This document shows positions 36,830-44,940 of a DNA stretch of 64,000 bases, in pieces. The translations under genes were made by a program, and so were the position numbers. The stretch spans positions 62,001 to 126,000 of the forward strand of contig NZ_JMLE01000015.1 of assembly GCF_000685965.1 (NCBI RefSeq), read 5' to 3'. The stretch is from Arthrobacter sp. UNC362MFTsu5.1 (GTDB lineage: Bacteria > Actinomycetota > Actinomycetes > Actinomycetales > Micrococcaceae). The notes under the pieces are model-generated. The model saw only the letters and a program-made list of their open reading frames with translations, searched no databases and was not told where the DNA came from. Numbering within the stretch: position 1 is the stretch's first letter; each line of letters opens with the position of its first letter.

Positions 36830-38104
36830 TTACTTCCCGGTGCCGATCGAATCTGCGGCCTGCTGCAGGGACTTCAGCGCCTCCGCGGGGTCCTTGCCGG
36901 CCTTGACGATCTGTTCGATTTCGCTGTCAGCGGCCGCGGCAACCTGGGTCCACGTGGTCACGGCCGGCGGGTTGTTGGTGGTCTTGAGCTGGTCGCCGAA
37001 AACGGAGAGCTTGCTGTCTCCCGCCAGGGACTGGTCCTTCCAGGCACTCTGCTGCGAGGGGAGGTCGCCGGTGGCCTTGTACCACTTGAGCTGGACCTCG
37101 GGCTTGGACAGCCACTGCAGGAGCTTCCAGGAAGCGTCGCGGTTCTGGGACTTCTTGAACACCACCATGTTGGAGCCGCCGACGAAGGACGTTGAGGTCT
37201 TCTCCTTGGGCATGGGGGCAACCTTGTACTTGTCCTCAAAACCTGCGCCGCCGGCCTTGTTGAGCAGGCCGACGTGCCACGGGCCGCTGATCATCATGGG
37301 GGCGGAACCGTCCACGAAGGATGCTTCGGCAGTGGTGCCGGTGGACACGGCCTTGGACGCGAGCCCGTCGGCGAAGAAGCTGGAGTAGTACTTCAGCGCC
37401 TCTGCCGCTTCCGGGGTGTCGAGGGTCCACTTGGTGCCGTCGTCGTTCATCAGCTTCGCGCCGTTGGACCACTGGAAGGGGAGGGTGTCCAGGTACGAAC
37501 CTGCGACGCCGGCGGGCAGCTGGACCCCGTATTTTGCCCCGGCCTTCTCCTGCAGGCCCTTGGCGAGGGCCTTGAAGTCATCCCAGGTTTCGGGCGCCTT
37601 GGTGATGCCGGCCTTCTCCGCGAGGTCGCTGCGGTAGTAGACCACACGGGTGTCGACGTACCACGGGACGCCGTAGGTGGTGCCTTCGACTTCGGTTGAC
37701 TTCACCGAGCCGGGGAAGAAGTCGCTGGTGCTGATCTCCTGGGGCGTGGCGTCGAAGGAATTGGCGAAATCGCCCATCCAGGTGGTGCCCATCTGGGCGA
37801 CGTCCGGGGTGGTGCCGCCGGCGATGGCGGTCTGGTACTTGCTGAGCGCGGCGTCCCACGGGATGGCCGTGACGTTGACCTTGACGCCGGGGTTTTCGGC
37901 TTCGAATTCCTTGAGCAGCGCCGGAAGGGCTTCGCCTTCGCTGCCCTGGGCCCACAGCGTGATGGTGCCGGATGCCGGGCCCGAGGCAACGGGCTTGGCC
38001 GACGACGCGGCGGACGAACCTGCGGAGTCCCGGCCGCAGCCGGTAAGCAGCAGTGCGGCAGCGAGGCCGACGGCGGCTGCCTTCTTGGCGTTCGGATGGA
38101 TCAT
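36830..38104 (-). CDS. Sugar ABC transporter substrate-binding lipoprotein
   Basis: 424 residues from ATG 38104, with AAAGGA upstream; ATG 38107 is nearly as good. The lipoprotein signal is LAAALLLTGC. The SBP_bac_1 fold follows, with TITLWAQGSEGEALPALLKEF near the N-terminus and the YGVPWYVDTRVVYYR hinge segment. It would capture oligosaccharides, plausibly beta-glucan fragments given the GH144-like and GH3 enzymes in the same operon. It is the first gene of the operon, under two CTAAGCGC operators at 38231-38275. Confidence 0.9.
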   Translation of the reverse strand: MIHPNAKKAAAVGLAAALLLTGCGRDSAGSSAASSAKPVASGPASGTITLWAQGSEGEALPALLKEFEAENPGVKVNVTAIPWDAALSKYQTAIAGGTTPDVAQMGTTWMGDFANSFDATPQEISTSDFFPGSVKSTEVEGTTYGVPWYVDTRVVYYRSDLAEKAGITKAPETWDDFKALAKGLQEKAGAKYGVQLPAGVAGSYLDTLPFQWSNGAKLMNDDGTKWTLDTPEAAEALKYYSSFFADGLASKAVSTGTTAEASFVDGSAPMMISGPWHVGLLNKAGGAGFEDKYKVAPMPKEKTSTSFVGGSNMVVFKKSQNRDASWKLLQWLSKPEVQLKWYKATGDLPSQQSAWKDQSLAGDSKLSVFGDQLKTTNNPPAVTTWTQVAAAADSEIEQIVKAGKDPAEALKSLQQAADSIGTGK

Positions 38105-38230
38105 CATTGTTCCTTTCATCGGTCCCGCAGGCGCGGCCGGCGTGGGCTTGGCGTTCGGCTCATGCCGGGCCGGTGCTTCGGCTGGTGCGTAGCGGGGCGG
38201 GGCCGGTGAGGGCACCGTTCTGCAAAGTAT

Positions 38231-38275
38231 CTAAGCGCTTTGATTTATCGCTCGAACCAATCTAAGCGCATTGAA
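38231..38275 (-). promoter_or_regulatory. Promoter with two LacI-type operators
   Basis: Two copies of CTAAGCGC(T/A)TTGA lie at 38231-38244 and 38262-38275, 31 bp apart, upstream of the sugar-binding gene. The same core occurs before lacI at 39778-39787. Read on the minus strand, TTCGAG and TAGATA are 17 bp apart and could be -35/-10 elements, with one operator on the -10 region. Confidence 0.6.
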
Positions 38276-38440
38276 TGTGATCTTGGCAACAGGTAGCCGG
38301 AAGAAAGTTGTTGCGCGGGGAGTGGGTGCGCGGGTGCGGCGGGGGTGCTCCGGAGGCGCGACGGAGGCGCGACGGAGGAGCGGCGGAGGGGTTCCGGAGG
38401 GGTTCCGGAGTGGCTGCCGACGGGGTGCTCGGGGCGCGCG

Positions 38441-38570
38441 CGTCGAAGCTCAAGCGGGGGAGAGCGAAGGCGACGGGGGTTCGGGCCCCGCGGGCGTGCG
38501 CGGGTTCGGGCTGTGTGGGGCCTGGCGCACGGTGCGCTTCGAAGCTCAAGTGGGGGAGCGCGAAGGCGAG
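38441..38570. repeat. Pair of 35-bp direct repeats in a G-rich spacer
   Basis: Near-identical 35-bp segments at 38441-38475 and 38536-38570 share TCGAAGCTCAAG and GCGAAGGCGA and differ at only a few positions. The spacer 38276-38629 is very G-rich on the plus strand, with short purine-rich repeats such as GGTTCCGGAG. Every frame is Gly/Arg-rich with no family resemblance, and I see no gene in it. Confidence 0.7.
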
Positions 38571-38629
38571 GAGTGCCGCGCGGGCAGTCCCGCCGTCGTC
38601 GGGCGCTTCTGTTGTTTGCGGCGGCGGGC

Positions 38630-39751
38630 TTAGCCCGGCTGGCAGCCGCAGCTTTCACGTAGCACGACGCGCACGGGAAGCCTGAGGTTCACGGCAGGTT
38701 TGTCGGGATGGTCCAGCCGGTCCAGTAGCAGTTCCACCATGGTGCGTCCCATTTGTTCCATGGGCTGGCGCACGGTGGTAAGCGACGGCTTGATGACCCG
38801 CCCGGCAGCGATTCCGTCGAAGCCCGTCACGGCAACGTCCTGGGGAATCCCGACACCGGCGGCGGCCAGGGCGTCCATCACCACGAGCGCGTCCTGATCG
38901 GTGGCGCATACAAAGGCCTCGGGCAATGAGCCCTGCCGAAGGATGTCGGCGACGACTTCCGTCAGGGATTGTTCGCTGCCGCACGGGTATTTCGGCTCAC
39001 GCGTTGCCGGCAGTCCCGCGTCGTGAAGTGCCGCCCGGAAACCTTCGAGCCGTTGCTCATTGTCCGAGGACGGCATGCCGCCAAGGAACAGCAGATCCGA
39101 GAGGCCGTGCGCGGAGATGAGGTGTTCGGTGATGGCCCGCACCCCGGAAATGTTGTCCACAGTGACGTGGTCCAACGCGCGGTTGTTCACGTTCTCGGAC
39201 ACTTCCACCACGGGGATGCGGCGGGCGATCCGGGCAAGGGCTTCGCTCGGGACGGAACGCGGAAACACGGCCAGCCCGTCGACGCGGCCGGCAATGTCCG
39301 ACAGCACGGCCTCGTTGTTTTCCGGGTTTCCGCCGCCAACGAGCAGCGCCTGCCCCCGGCGCCAGCACTCGAGCTCAACGCCACGCTGGACCTCGTCCAC
39401 GTACAGCGGAAACAGCCGGAGATCCTCGTTCCGGCGCTCAAGGTCGGCGGCCGCCGGATTCTCCGGGTCTTCGGGGTTTTCGGTGTTTTCGGGGGCCGGG
39501 CCGTCGCCGTGCATGCCGTCGGCCGGGTCCAGCAGGTAGTCGTAGGCAAATAGACCCAGGGCGCCCGTGCGGCCCCTTGCCAGGCCGCGCGCGCTGGCGC
39601 TGGGGACGTAACCCAGTTCTTCCGCGGCAGCGAGGACAAGTTCGCGCGTGGACGCCTTCACTTTGTCGGGCTGCCGGAAGGTGAACGAAACGGTCGCGAT
39701 GGAGACGCCCGCCCGCTCTGCGACGTGATAAACCGTGGGACCTTTTGCCAT
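38630..39751 (-). CDS. LacI-family regulator of the GH144/GH3 locus
   Basis: 373 residues. An N-terminal LacI helix-turn-helix (TVYHVAERAGVSIATVSFTFRQPDKV, then LGYVPSASARGLARG) is followed by a periplasmic-binding-protein-like sensor domain. A Pro/Glu/Asn-rich insertion (ENTENPEDPENPAAAD, about 88-103) is unusual. The C-terminal DQDALVVMDALAAAGVGIPQDVAVTGFDG is canonical. A GGAGAAGGAGG-type ribosome site precedes ATG 39751. Its own promoter and the transport operon share the CTAAGCGC operator, so it probably represses both until sugar binds. Confidence 0.9.
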   Translation of the reverse strand: MAKGPTVYHVAERAGVSIATVSFTFRQPDKVKASTRELVLAAAEELGYVPSASARGLARGRTGALGLFAYDYLLDPADGMHGDGPAPENTENPEDPENPAAADLERRNEDLRLFPLYVDEVQRGVELECWRRGQALLVGGGNPENNEAVLSDIAGRVDGLAVFPRSVPSEALARIARRIPVVEVSENVNNRALDHVTVDNISGVRAITEHLISAHGLSDLLFLGGMPSSDNEQRLEGFRAALHDAGLPATREPKYPCGSEQSLTEVVADILRQGSLPEAFVCATDQDALVVMDALAAAGVGIPQDVAVTGFDGIAAGRVIKPSLTTVRQPMEQMGRTMVELLLDRLDHPDKPAVNLRLPVRVVLRESCGCQPG

Positions 39752-39777
39752 TGTCGGCCTCCTTCTCCCACGAGTCT

Positions 39778-39787
39778 ATGCGCTTAG
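39778..39787 (-). promoter_or_regulatory. LacI operator half (CTAAGCGCAT) before lacI
   Basis: The same core as at 38231 and 38262, 27 bp upstream of the lacI start codon, consistent with autoregulation. Confidence 0.5.
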
Positions 39788-39817
39788 CATTCCCCTGTGG
39801 AGTGCATGGCGGTTCCA

Positions 39818-40060
39818 ACGCTCTCTCAGGTCATGCCTGTTTTTGGGGAACGCTCTGTCCCTTCTTGCGGGTTTTGGGGAAACGCTCGCTCCCTGTGTCC
39901 CCGACGTCGACGCCGCGGCCCGCCAGGGCGTGGAGGAGGTCAGAACGTGCCGGGCGGGGCATTGGGGTCTTCGAGGTGCAGGAGGTGAGAGAGCGTTCGG
40001 GTTGAGGCGCCGGGAGGTGAGAGAGCGTTTGGGTTGGGGTGGCAGGAGGTGAGAGAGCGT
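39818..40060. repeat. 32-bp-phased inverted repeat array C (3+3 units)
   Basis: Forward cores at 39818, 39850 and 39882 (the latter two diverged), then a 92-bp centre, then reverse cores at 39985, 40017 and 40049. All steps are 32 bp. It sits in the 394-bp spacer between the divergent lacI gene and the fructan transport operon, so it cannot be a simple terminator. Confidence 0.85.
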
Positions 40061-40086
40061 TTGGGGAGGGGGCGCAGTTGTGACGC

Positions 40087-40133
40087 TTGACACGTGTTAG
40101 GTCCTTGATCTACAGTTCCTAACACGTGTTAGG
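40087..40133 (+). promoter_or_regulatory. Promoter and LacI-type operators of the fructan operon
   Basis: TTGACA (40087-40092) and TACAGT (40111-40116) are 18 bp apart and match the -35/-10 consensus. A perfect 16-bp palindrome, CCTAACACGTGTTAGG, occupies 40118-40133 just downstream. A second copy with a changed left half overlaps the -35 element (40087-40102). AGGAAGGA follows as ribosome site for ATG 40146. A diverged copy precedes the lacI gene at 46097, pointing to that regulator. Confidence 0.7.
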
Positions 40134-40145
40134 AAGGAAATTGAC

Positions 40146-41567
40146 ATGACCGGAGCCACAAACGGGCACCTGCGGGAAATCACCCGCCGTACCGCCCTTG
40201 GTGCCCTCGGCGCGGGAATCATCGGAGCAACCGTGGCGTCGTGGCCGCGGCTCTCCGGGACCGACATTCCGGGCCGCGGGGACAACAGCCTCAGCATCGC
40301 CATCATGGGCACCGCCGCGGACGCCGCCGCCCGCCAGCGCGCCATCGACGCCTTCACCCGACTCCACCCGGAGATCAAGGTCAAGGTCCAGGCCATCCAG
40401 GCCGTCGACTGGAAGGACTTCTTCACCAAGATCCTCACCATGGTGGCCGCAGGCACACCGCCGGACGTGGTCTACGTGGCCACCGAAGGCGCCCAGCTGT
40501 TCGCGGAAAAGCTCGCCCACCCGCTCGACGAGTACGTGCGCCGCGACGCCGCGGACATGCGGGAGTTCTTCGAGGACGTCCACCCCAGCCTGGTGGAGGC
40601 CTTCATGTACAAAGGCAGCCTGTACCAGCTCCCCATGGACTGGAACGCGGCCAACATGTACTACAACACCACCGCATTCGCGCAGGCCGGTCTGGACCGC
40701 CCGGCGGATGACTGGACCCACCTGGACTTCCGCAACAGCCTGGCTGCCATGCGCAAGGCCCGCCCCTCGGACTTCACCCCGTACTACTGGACCAACCGGC
40801 TCTTCGGCGGTGTGGTGCCCTGGCTTTACGCCAACGACACCAGCTTCCTGAAGGAAACCCGGTCCTCCGGCGGGGAGTGGCTCTGGGACGGCTTCTACGC
40901 CAACGATCCCTCCCGCAGTCTCCGTTCCGGCGGATACCAGTGGCTGGAGCCGAACGCCAACGACGACCGCGTCTTCGAGTCCTTCGACTACCTCCGCGGC
41001 CTGGTCAAGGACGGGCTCGGCGTCCGCCCGGAGGAAGGCGGCGGCAGCTCCCTGGTCGGGCTGTTCGCCTCCAACCGCATCGGTACGACGCCGGCCGGCG
41101 GCTATTGGGTGCAGGGCCTCCACGAGGCCGGCATGGGCGAAAACGATTTCGACGTCCAGTTCTTCCCGCGCTGGAAGACCCAGCGCCACCAGTTCGGCAC
41201 CGCCGGCTACGCGATCATGAAGACCGCCAAGGACAAGGATGCCGCCTGGGAATGGATCAAGTTCAGCTCCAGCCGCGAGGCCATGGAACTGATCTTCCCC
41301 AACCCGATTACGACGCCGGCGCGCCGCTCCATGGTCAACGAGAAGCTCTACGCCGGCAAGGGACCCGCCAACTGGAAGGTCTTCTACGACACCCTGGACA
41401 GGTTCCCCACCACCGGGCCCATCCCGGCCCCACCGCAGCAGGCCGCCGTCGAAACGGCCCTGATGAAGAACGTTTCGCTGGCTGTCAGCGGCGACGAGCG
41501 CCAGCTCAAGCAGGCCCTCGCCTCCATGCAGCGCGACCTTGAACTGGCCCTGAGGAGGCAGTCATGA
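40146..41567 (+). CDS. Sugar-binding protein of the fructan ABC transporter
   Basis: 473 residues. The N-terminus has a twin-arginine-like motif (EITRRTALGALGAGIIGATVA) but no lipobox Cys, unlike the other sugar-binding protein in the window, so the protein may be released or held by an uncleaved signal. The SBP_bac_1 fold is clear (RAIDAFTRLHPEIKVKVQAI, LYQLPMDWNAANMYYN, FGTAGYAIMKTAKDKDAAWEWI). With two permeases and a GH32 enzyme in the same operon, the ligand is probably a fructo-oligosaccharide or sucrose. Its TGA overlaps the next ATG. Confidence 0.85.
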   Translation: MTGATNGHLREITRRTALGALGAGIIGATVASWPRLSGTDIPGRGDNSLSIAIMGTAADAAARQRAIDAFTRLHPEIKVKVQAIQAVDWKDFFTKILTMVAAGTPPDVVYVATEGAQLFAEKLAHPLDEYVRRDAADMREFFEDVHPSLVEAFMYKGSLYQLPMDWNAANMYYNTTAFAQAGLDRPADDWTHLDFRNSLAAMRKARPSDFTPYYWTNRLFGGVVPWLYANDTSFLKETRSSGGEWLWDGFYANDPSRSLRSGGYQWLEPNANDDRVFESFDYLRGLVKDGLGVRPEEGGGSSLVGLFASNRIGTTPAGGYWVQGLHEAGMGENDFDVQFFPRWKTQRHQFGTAGYAIMKTAKDKDAAWEWIKFSSSREAMELIFPNPITTPARRSMVNEKLYAGKGPANWKVFYDTLDRFPTTGPIPAPPQQAAVETALMKNVSLAVSGDERQLKQALASMQRDLELALRRQS

Positions 41568-42523
41568 GCACCACCACCCCGCCACGGGAGCGGCCGAGGC
41601 AGGCGGCCGGGCAGGCCGTGCCGGCCCAGCACCAACCCACCGCCAAGTCACGGCACAGCCAGCGCTGGCTGGCCTGGATTTTCCTGGCCCCCACCATCCT
41701 CGGCATGGGCCTGTTCACCCTGATCCCGATCGTGGCCTCCGTGGTCCTTGCTTTCTTCCGCTGGGACATCATTTCCGCGCCGACGTTCGTGGGCTTCGAC
41801 AACTTCTCCGAAGTGGTCCAGGACCCCACCGTCCGGGTCTCCTTCCTGAACACCATCGTGTTCGTGGTGGTGGCGGTGGCATTCCAGCTGGGGCTCGCCC
41901 TGGCGCTGGCCATCATGGTGCAGGAGAAGATGCCGGCCTGGCTGCGGGTGTTCTTCCGCTCGGCCTTCTTCTTCCCGCTGATCCTGTCCGCGGCCTCGGT
42001 ATCCATCTTCATGCGCTACCTCTTCAACGAACAGTTCGGCGTGGTCAACTGGTTCCTGTCGCTGGCGGGCATCCCCGCGGTGCCCTGGCTGACCACCCCC
42101 GGCGGGTCTGCCGCCGTCGTGATCCTTGTCTACGTGTGGCAGAACTTCGGGTTCTCCTTCCTGCTGTTCATTGGCGGCCTGGCTTCCATTCCCGTGGAGA
42201 CATACGAAGCGGCATCGATCGACGGCGCCACCGGCTGGCGCAAGCACCTCCACGTCACGCTTCCCCTGCTGAGCCCCACCACCCTCGTGGCCTCGGTGAT
42301 GGCGATCATCAGCGCGCTGCAGGTGTTCGACCAGCCCTACGTGCTGACCCGCGGCGGCCCCGGCGACTCCACGCGCACCGCAGTCATGGTCATCTTTGAA
42401 TCGGCCTTCCAGCGACTCGAGTTCGGTCAGGCGTCCGCCATCGGCGTGCTTCTCACCCTGATCATCATGGCCATCACGGCCGCGCAGTTCCGGCTCAGCA
42501 AACGATTCGTCTTCTACCAGTAA
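41564..42523 (+). CDS. Sugar ABC transporter permease (MalF type)
   Basis: 319 residues with six predicted membrane segments after a basic N-terminal tail. The EAA loop reads VETYEAASIDGATGWRKHLH and continues into the LPLLSPTTL segment. It overlaps the binding-protein gene by 4 bp (ATGA), indicating coupled translation, and ends 8 bp before its partner permease. As in the other sugar operon, the ATPase is missing. Confidence 0.9.
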   Translation: MSTTTPPRERPRQAAGQAVPAQHQPTAKSRHSQRWLAWIFLAPTILGMGLFTLIPIVASVVLAFFRWDIISAPTFVGFDNFSEVVQDPTVRVSFLNTIVFVVVAVAFQLGLALALAIMVQEKMPAWLRVFFRSAFFFPLILSAASVSIFMRYLFNEQFGVVNWFLSLAGIPAVPWLTTPGGSAAVVILVYVWQNFGFSFLLFIGGLASIPVETYEAASIDGATGWRKHLHVTLPLLSPTTLVASVMAIISALQVFDQPYVLTRGGPGDSTRTAVMVIFESAFQRLEFGQASAIGVLLTLIIMAITAAQFRLSKRFVFYQ

Positions 42524-42531
42524 GGCCAGCC

Positions 42532-43434
42532 ATGACAACCACAACAGACCACGGCCTGGCTGGGCATTCCCCCCGGCTCTCCGAAGGCCTCCCCGTAACG
42601 ACTCCCAGGCGGCGCAGGTTCAGCTGGACCTTCGCCCTCCGCGTGGGCCTGCTGCTGATCGCGGCAGCCCTGACGCTGGGCCCGGTGCTCTGGACCCTGT
42701 CCACCTCGCTGCGGTCGCCGTCGGAATCCTTCAAGCTGCCGCCGTCGTTCTTCCCGTGGAACCCGGACTTCACGTCCTACGGTGAAGTATTCCAGCAGCT
42801 GAATATCTTCCTCCTTGTCCTCAACAGCGCCCTGGTGACCGGGCTGATCGCGGTGGGCCAGATGGTGTCCGCGGCGATGGCGGGCTATGCGTTCGCGCAC
42901 CTGAAGTTCCGCGGCCGCGGCGCACTCTTCTCGATCGTGCTGGCCACCATGATGGTGCCGGTCCAGGTCACGATCGTGCCCGTGTTCATGCTGATCCGCG
43001 GCATGGGCCTCTCGGACACGCTGCTGGCGCTGATCCTCCCGGCCATTCCGACGGCGTTCGGCACCTTCCTGATGCGCCAGTACTTCATGGGGCTCCCCGC
43101 CGAACTGGCCGAGGCCGCCTCGATCGACGGCGCCTCGCCCTGGCGGACGTTCCGTTCCGTATATGCTCCGCTGGCGATGCCCGGCATGGCGATCGTGGGA
43201 ATCCTCGCGTTCAACTTCCATTGGAACGAGTTCTTCCGCCCGCTCATCCTGACCATCTCCGAACAAAACTTCACGCTTCCGCTGGGACTGGTCTCGCTCC
43301 AGGGCAACCTGGGAACCGGCAGCATCTCAGTAGTTCTCGCAGGCGTGGTCCTGTCCATGATTCCGGCGCTGGTGGTCTTTATGTTCGGCCAGCGCGCACT
43401 CCAGGACGGCCTCACGGCCGGCACCGGAAAATAA
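42532..43434 (+). CDS. Sugar ABC transporter permease (MalG type)
   Basis: 300 residues, six membrane segments, EAA loop ELAEAASIDGASPWRTFRSV. It shows the usual MalG landmarks (MVSAAMAGYAFAHLKFRGRG, FGTFLMRQYFMGLP). It is the inner-membrane partner of the preceding permease. GH32 begins 23 bp downstream. Confidence 0.9.
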   Translation: MTTTTDHGLAGHSPRLSEGLPVTTPRRRRFSWTFALRVGLLLIAAALTLGPVLWTLSTSLRSPSESFKLPPSFFPWNPDFTSYGEVFQQLNIFLLVLNSALVTGLIAVGQMVSAAMAGYAFAHLKFRGRGALFSIVLATMMVPVQVTIVPVFMLIRGMGLSDTLLALILPAIPTAFGTFLMRQYFMGLPAELAEAASIDGASPWRTFRSVYAPLAMPGMAIVGILAFNFHWNEFFRPLILTISEQNFTLPLGLVSLQGNLGTGSISVVLAGVVLSMIPALVVFMFGQRALQDGLTAGTGK

Positions 43435-43457
43435 CCTCCCCACCGAAAGGCCCCGCC

Positions 43458-44900
43458 ATGCCCTCCCCGGACCTCGCCGCCATGCGCTTCGACGACGTCG
43501 CCGCCGCCCACCCCGACCCCGCCTTCCCGCGGTTCCACCCGCGTCCCGCACAGGGCTGGATCAACGATCCCAACGGCATCAGCTACATCAACGGCCGCTA
43601 CCACGTGTTCTTCCAGTACAACCCGGACTCCGCCCGGCACCACAAGATCGCCTGGGGCCACGTGAGCTCCGCCGACCTGGTGCGCTGGGAGGAACACCCG
43701 GTGGCACTGCGCCCGCAGCACGGCGGGCCGGATGAGTACGGCTGCTGGACCGGTGTGGTGACGGACGACGGCGGTGTCCCCACCGCCGCTTACTCGGGCG
43801 TCCGCGGCGACGGCGGCCACTCGCAGGTGGTCATTGCCCGCGGCTCGGAGGATCTGGTCCATTGGGAGCAGACCGGCCATGTTGCCGCCTCGATGCCCGC
43901 CGACGGACAGGTCACCGCCGTCCGCGACCCGTTCATCTTCCGGTTCAACGGCAAGCGGTACGCCATGCAGGGCGCCGGCCTCGCCAACGGGCACGCCGCG
44001 CTGCTCCTGTACACGGTGGAGGATATGTCCGACTGGAAGTACCAGGGCATCTGGCTGACCTCGGAGAACCCGGTGGCCGCCGAATCCACGCCGGCCGAGA
44101 TCTGGGAATGCCCGCAGCTGGTGCGGGTTCCGGATGCGTCCGGCGCCTCTTCCGGCGGTGCAGGGGACTCGGGCGATTCCGGAACCTGGCTGATGATGTT
44201 CTCGCTCTGGCTCTCGGGGGATGCGCACGAACATGCCAACGGCGTGGGCCACCTGGTCGGTGCGCTGACCGAGGACCCGGCGACCGGATTGCCGGTGTTC
44301 ACGCCGCGCGGCGGCGGAAAGTCCGACCTCGGGCGCGACTTCTACGCACCCCAGATCGTGGCGCTCGAAGACCGGGCGCTCCTGTGGGGCTGGGCCAACG
44401 AGGGACCTGGCCGCGACGGCCGCCGCGGCCGCAGCCAGGACGAAATCGACGCCGCCGGCTGGGCCGGAGTCCTGACTTTCCCGCGTGAGCTCTCCGTGGT
44501 GGACGGCACCCTGGCCGTGGGCCCCGCCCCGGAGATCGATGCCTACCGCGGAACGCTGACGGCCAGCCAGGCTGCAGGGCCCGTTGTGCTGCCTGCTTTT
44601 GCCGAGGCCCTGGTGACCGGCGGGGCTCGTCCGGGCAGCGGGGACGCTTCCGGCGGCAGCGGGGACTCCGCCGTCGAACTGCTGCTCGTGGGGGACTCCA
44701 GCCGGCAGACAGTGTTCAGCGGAACCATCGCACCGGGGGAGGAGCTGCGGGTCTTCGTGGATGCCTCCCTGGTGGAGGTCTACCGGGCCGGTTCCGTGGC
44801 CACGACGCTGCGGGCCTACCCGGCTGCGGGGGAGCAGTGGCAGCTGCGGCTTCCGTCCGGGGCCATGGCGGACGTCTGGGAACTGAAGCAGCCCTCGTAG
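43458..44900 (+). CDS. GH32 beta-fructosidase (levanase/invertase type)
   Basis: 480 residues from ATG 43458, preceded by GAAAGG. No signal peptide, so it should act in the cytoplasm on imported sugars. The five-bladed propeller signatures are all present: WINDPNG with the nucleophile Asp (about 34-40), the RDP motif in VRDPFIF (transition-state stabiliser) and WECPQL with the acid/base Glu. A beta-sandwich domain follows, ending with FVDASLVEVYRAG. It releases fructose from sucrose, inulin or levan oligosaccharides. It is the last gene of the transport operon; a bidirectional terminator follows. Confidence 0.9.
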   Translation: MPSPDLAAMRFDDVAAAHPDPAFPRFHPRPAQGWINDPNGISYINGRYHVFFQYNPDSARHHKIAWGHVSSADLVRWEEHPVALRPQHGGPDEYGCWTGVVTDDGGVPTAAYSGVRGDGGHSQVVIARGSEDLVHWEQTGHVAASMPADGQVTAVRDPFIFRFNGKRYAMQGAGLANGHAALLLYTVEDMSDWKYQGIWLTSENPVAAESTPAEIWECPQLVRVPDASGASSGGAGDSGDSGTWLMMFSLWLSGDAHEHANGVGHLVGALTEDPATGLPVFTPRGGGKSDLGRDFYAPQIVALEDRALLWGWANEGPGRDGRRGRSQDEIDAAGWAGVLTFPRELSVVDGTLAVGPAPEIDAYRGTLTASQAAGPVVLPAFAEALVTGGARPGSGDASGGSGDSAVELLLVGDSSRQTVFSGTIAPGEELRVFVDASLVEVYRAGSVATTLRAYPAAGEQWQLRLPSGAMADVWELKQPS

Positions 44901-44915
44901 CGACTGGTGCTGCGG

Positions 44916-44938
44916 CCCGGCCGGCTAAACCGGCCGGG
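44916..44938. terminator. Bidirectional terminator
   Basis: A perfect 9-bp GC stem (44916-44924 with 44930-44938) and a CTAAA loop lie between the converging GH32 and lacI genes. Confidence 0.7.
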
Positions 44939-44940
44939 AC

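Noticed and set aside
38262..38685. Several Gly/Arg/Ala-rich open frames on both strands
   Set aside because: They come from G-rich repeats, have no start signals or family resemblance, and overlap one another in multiple frames.
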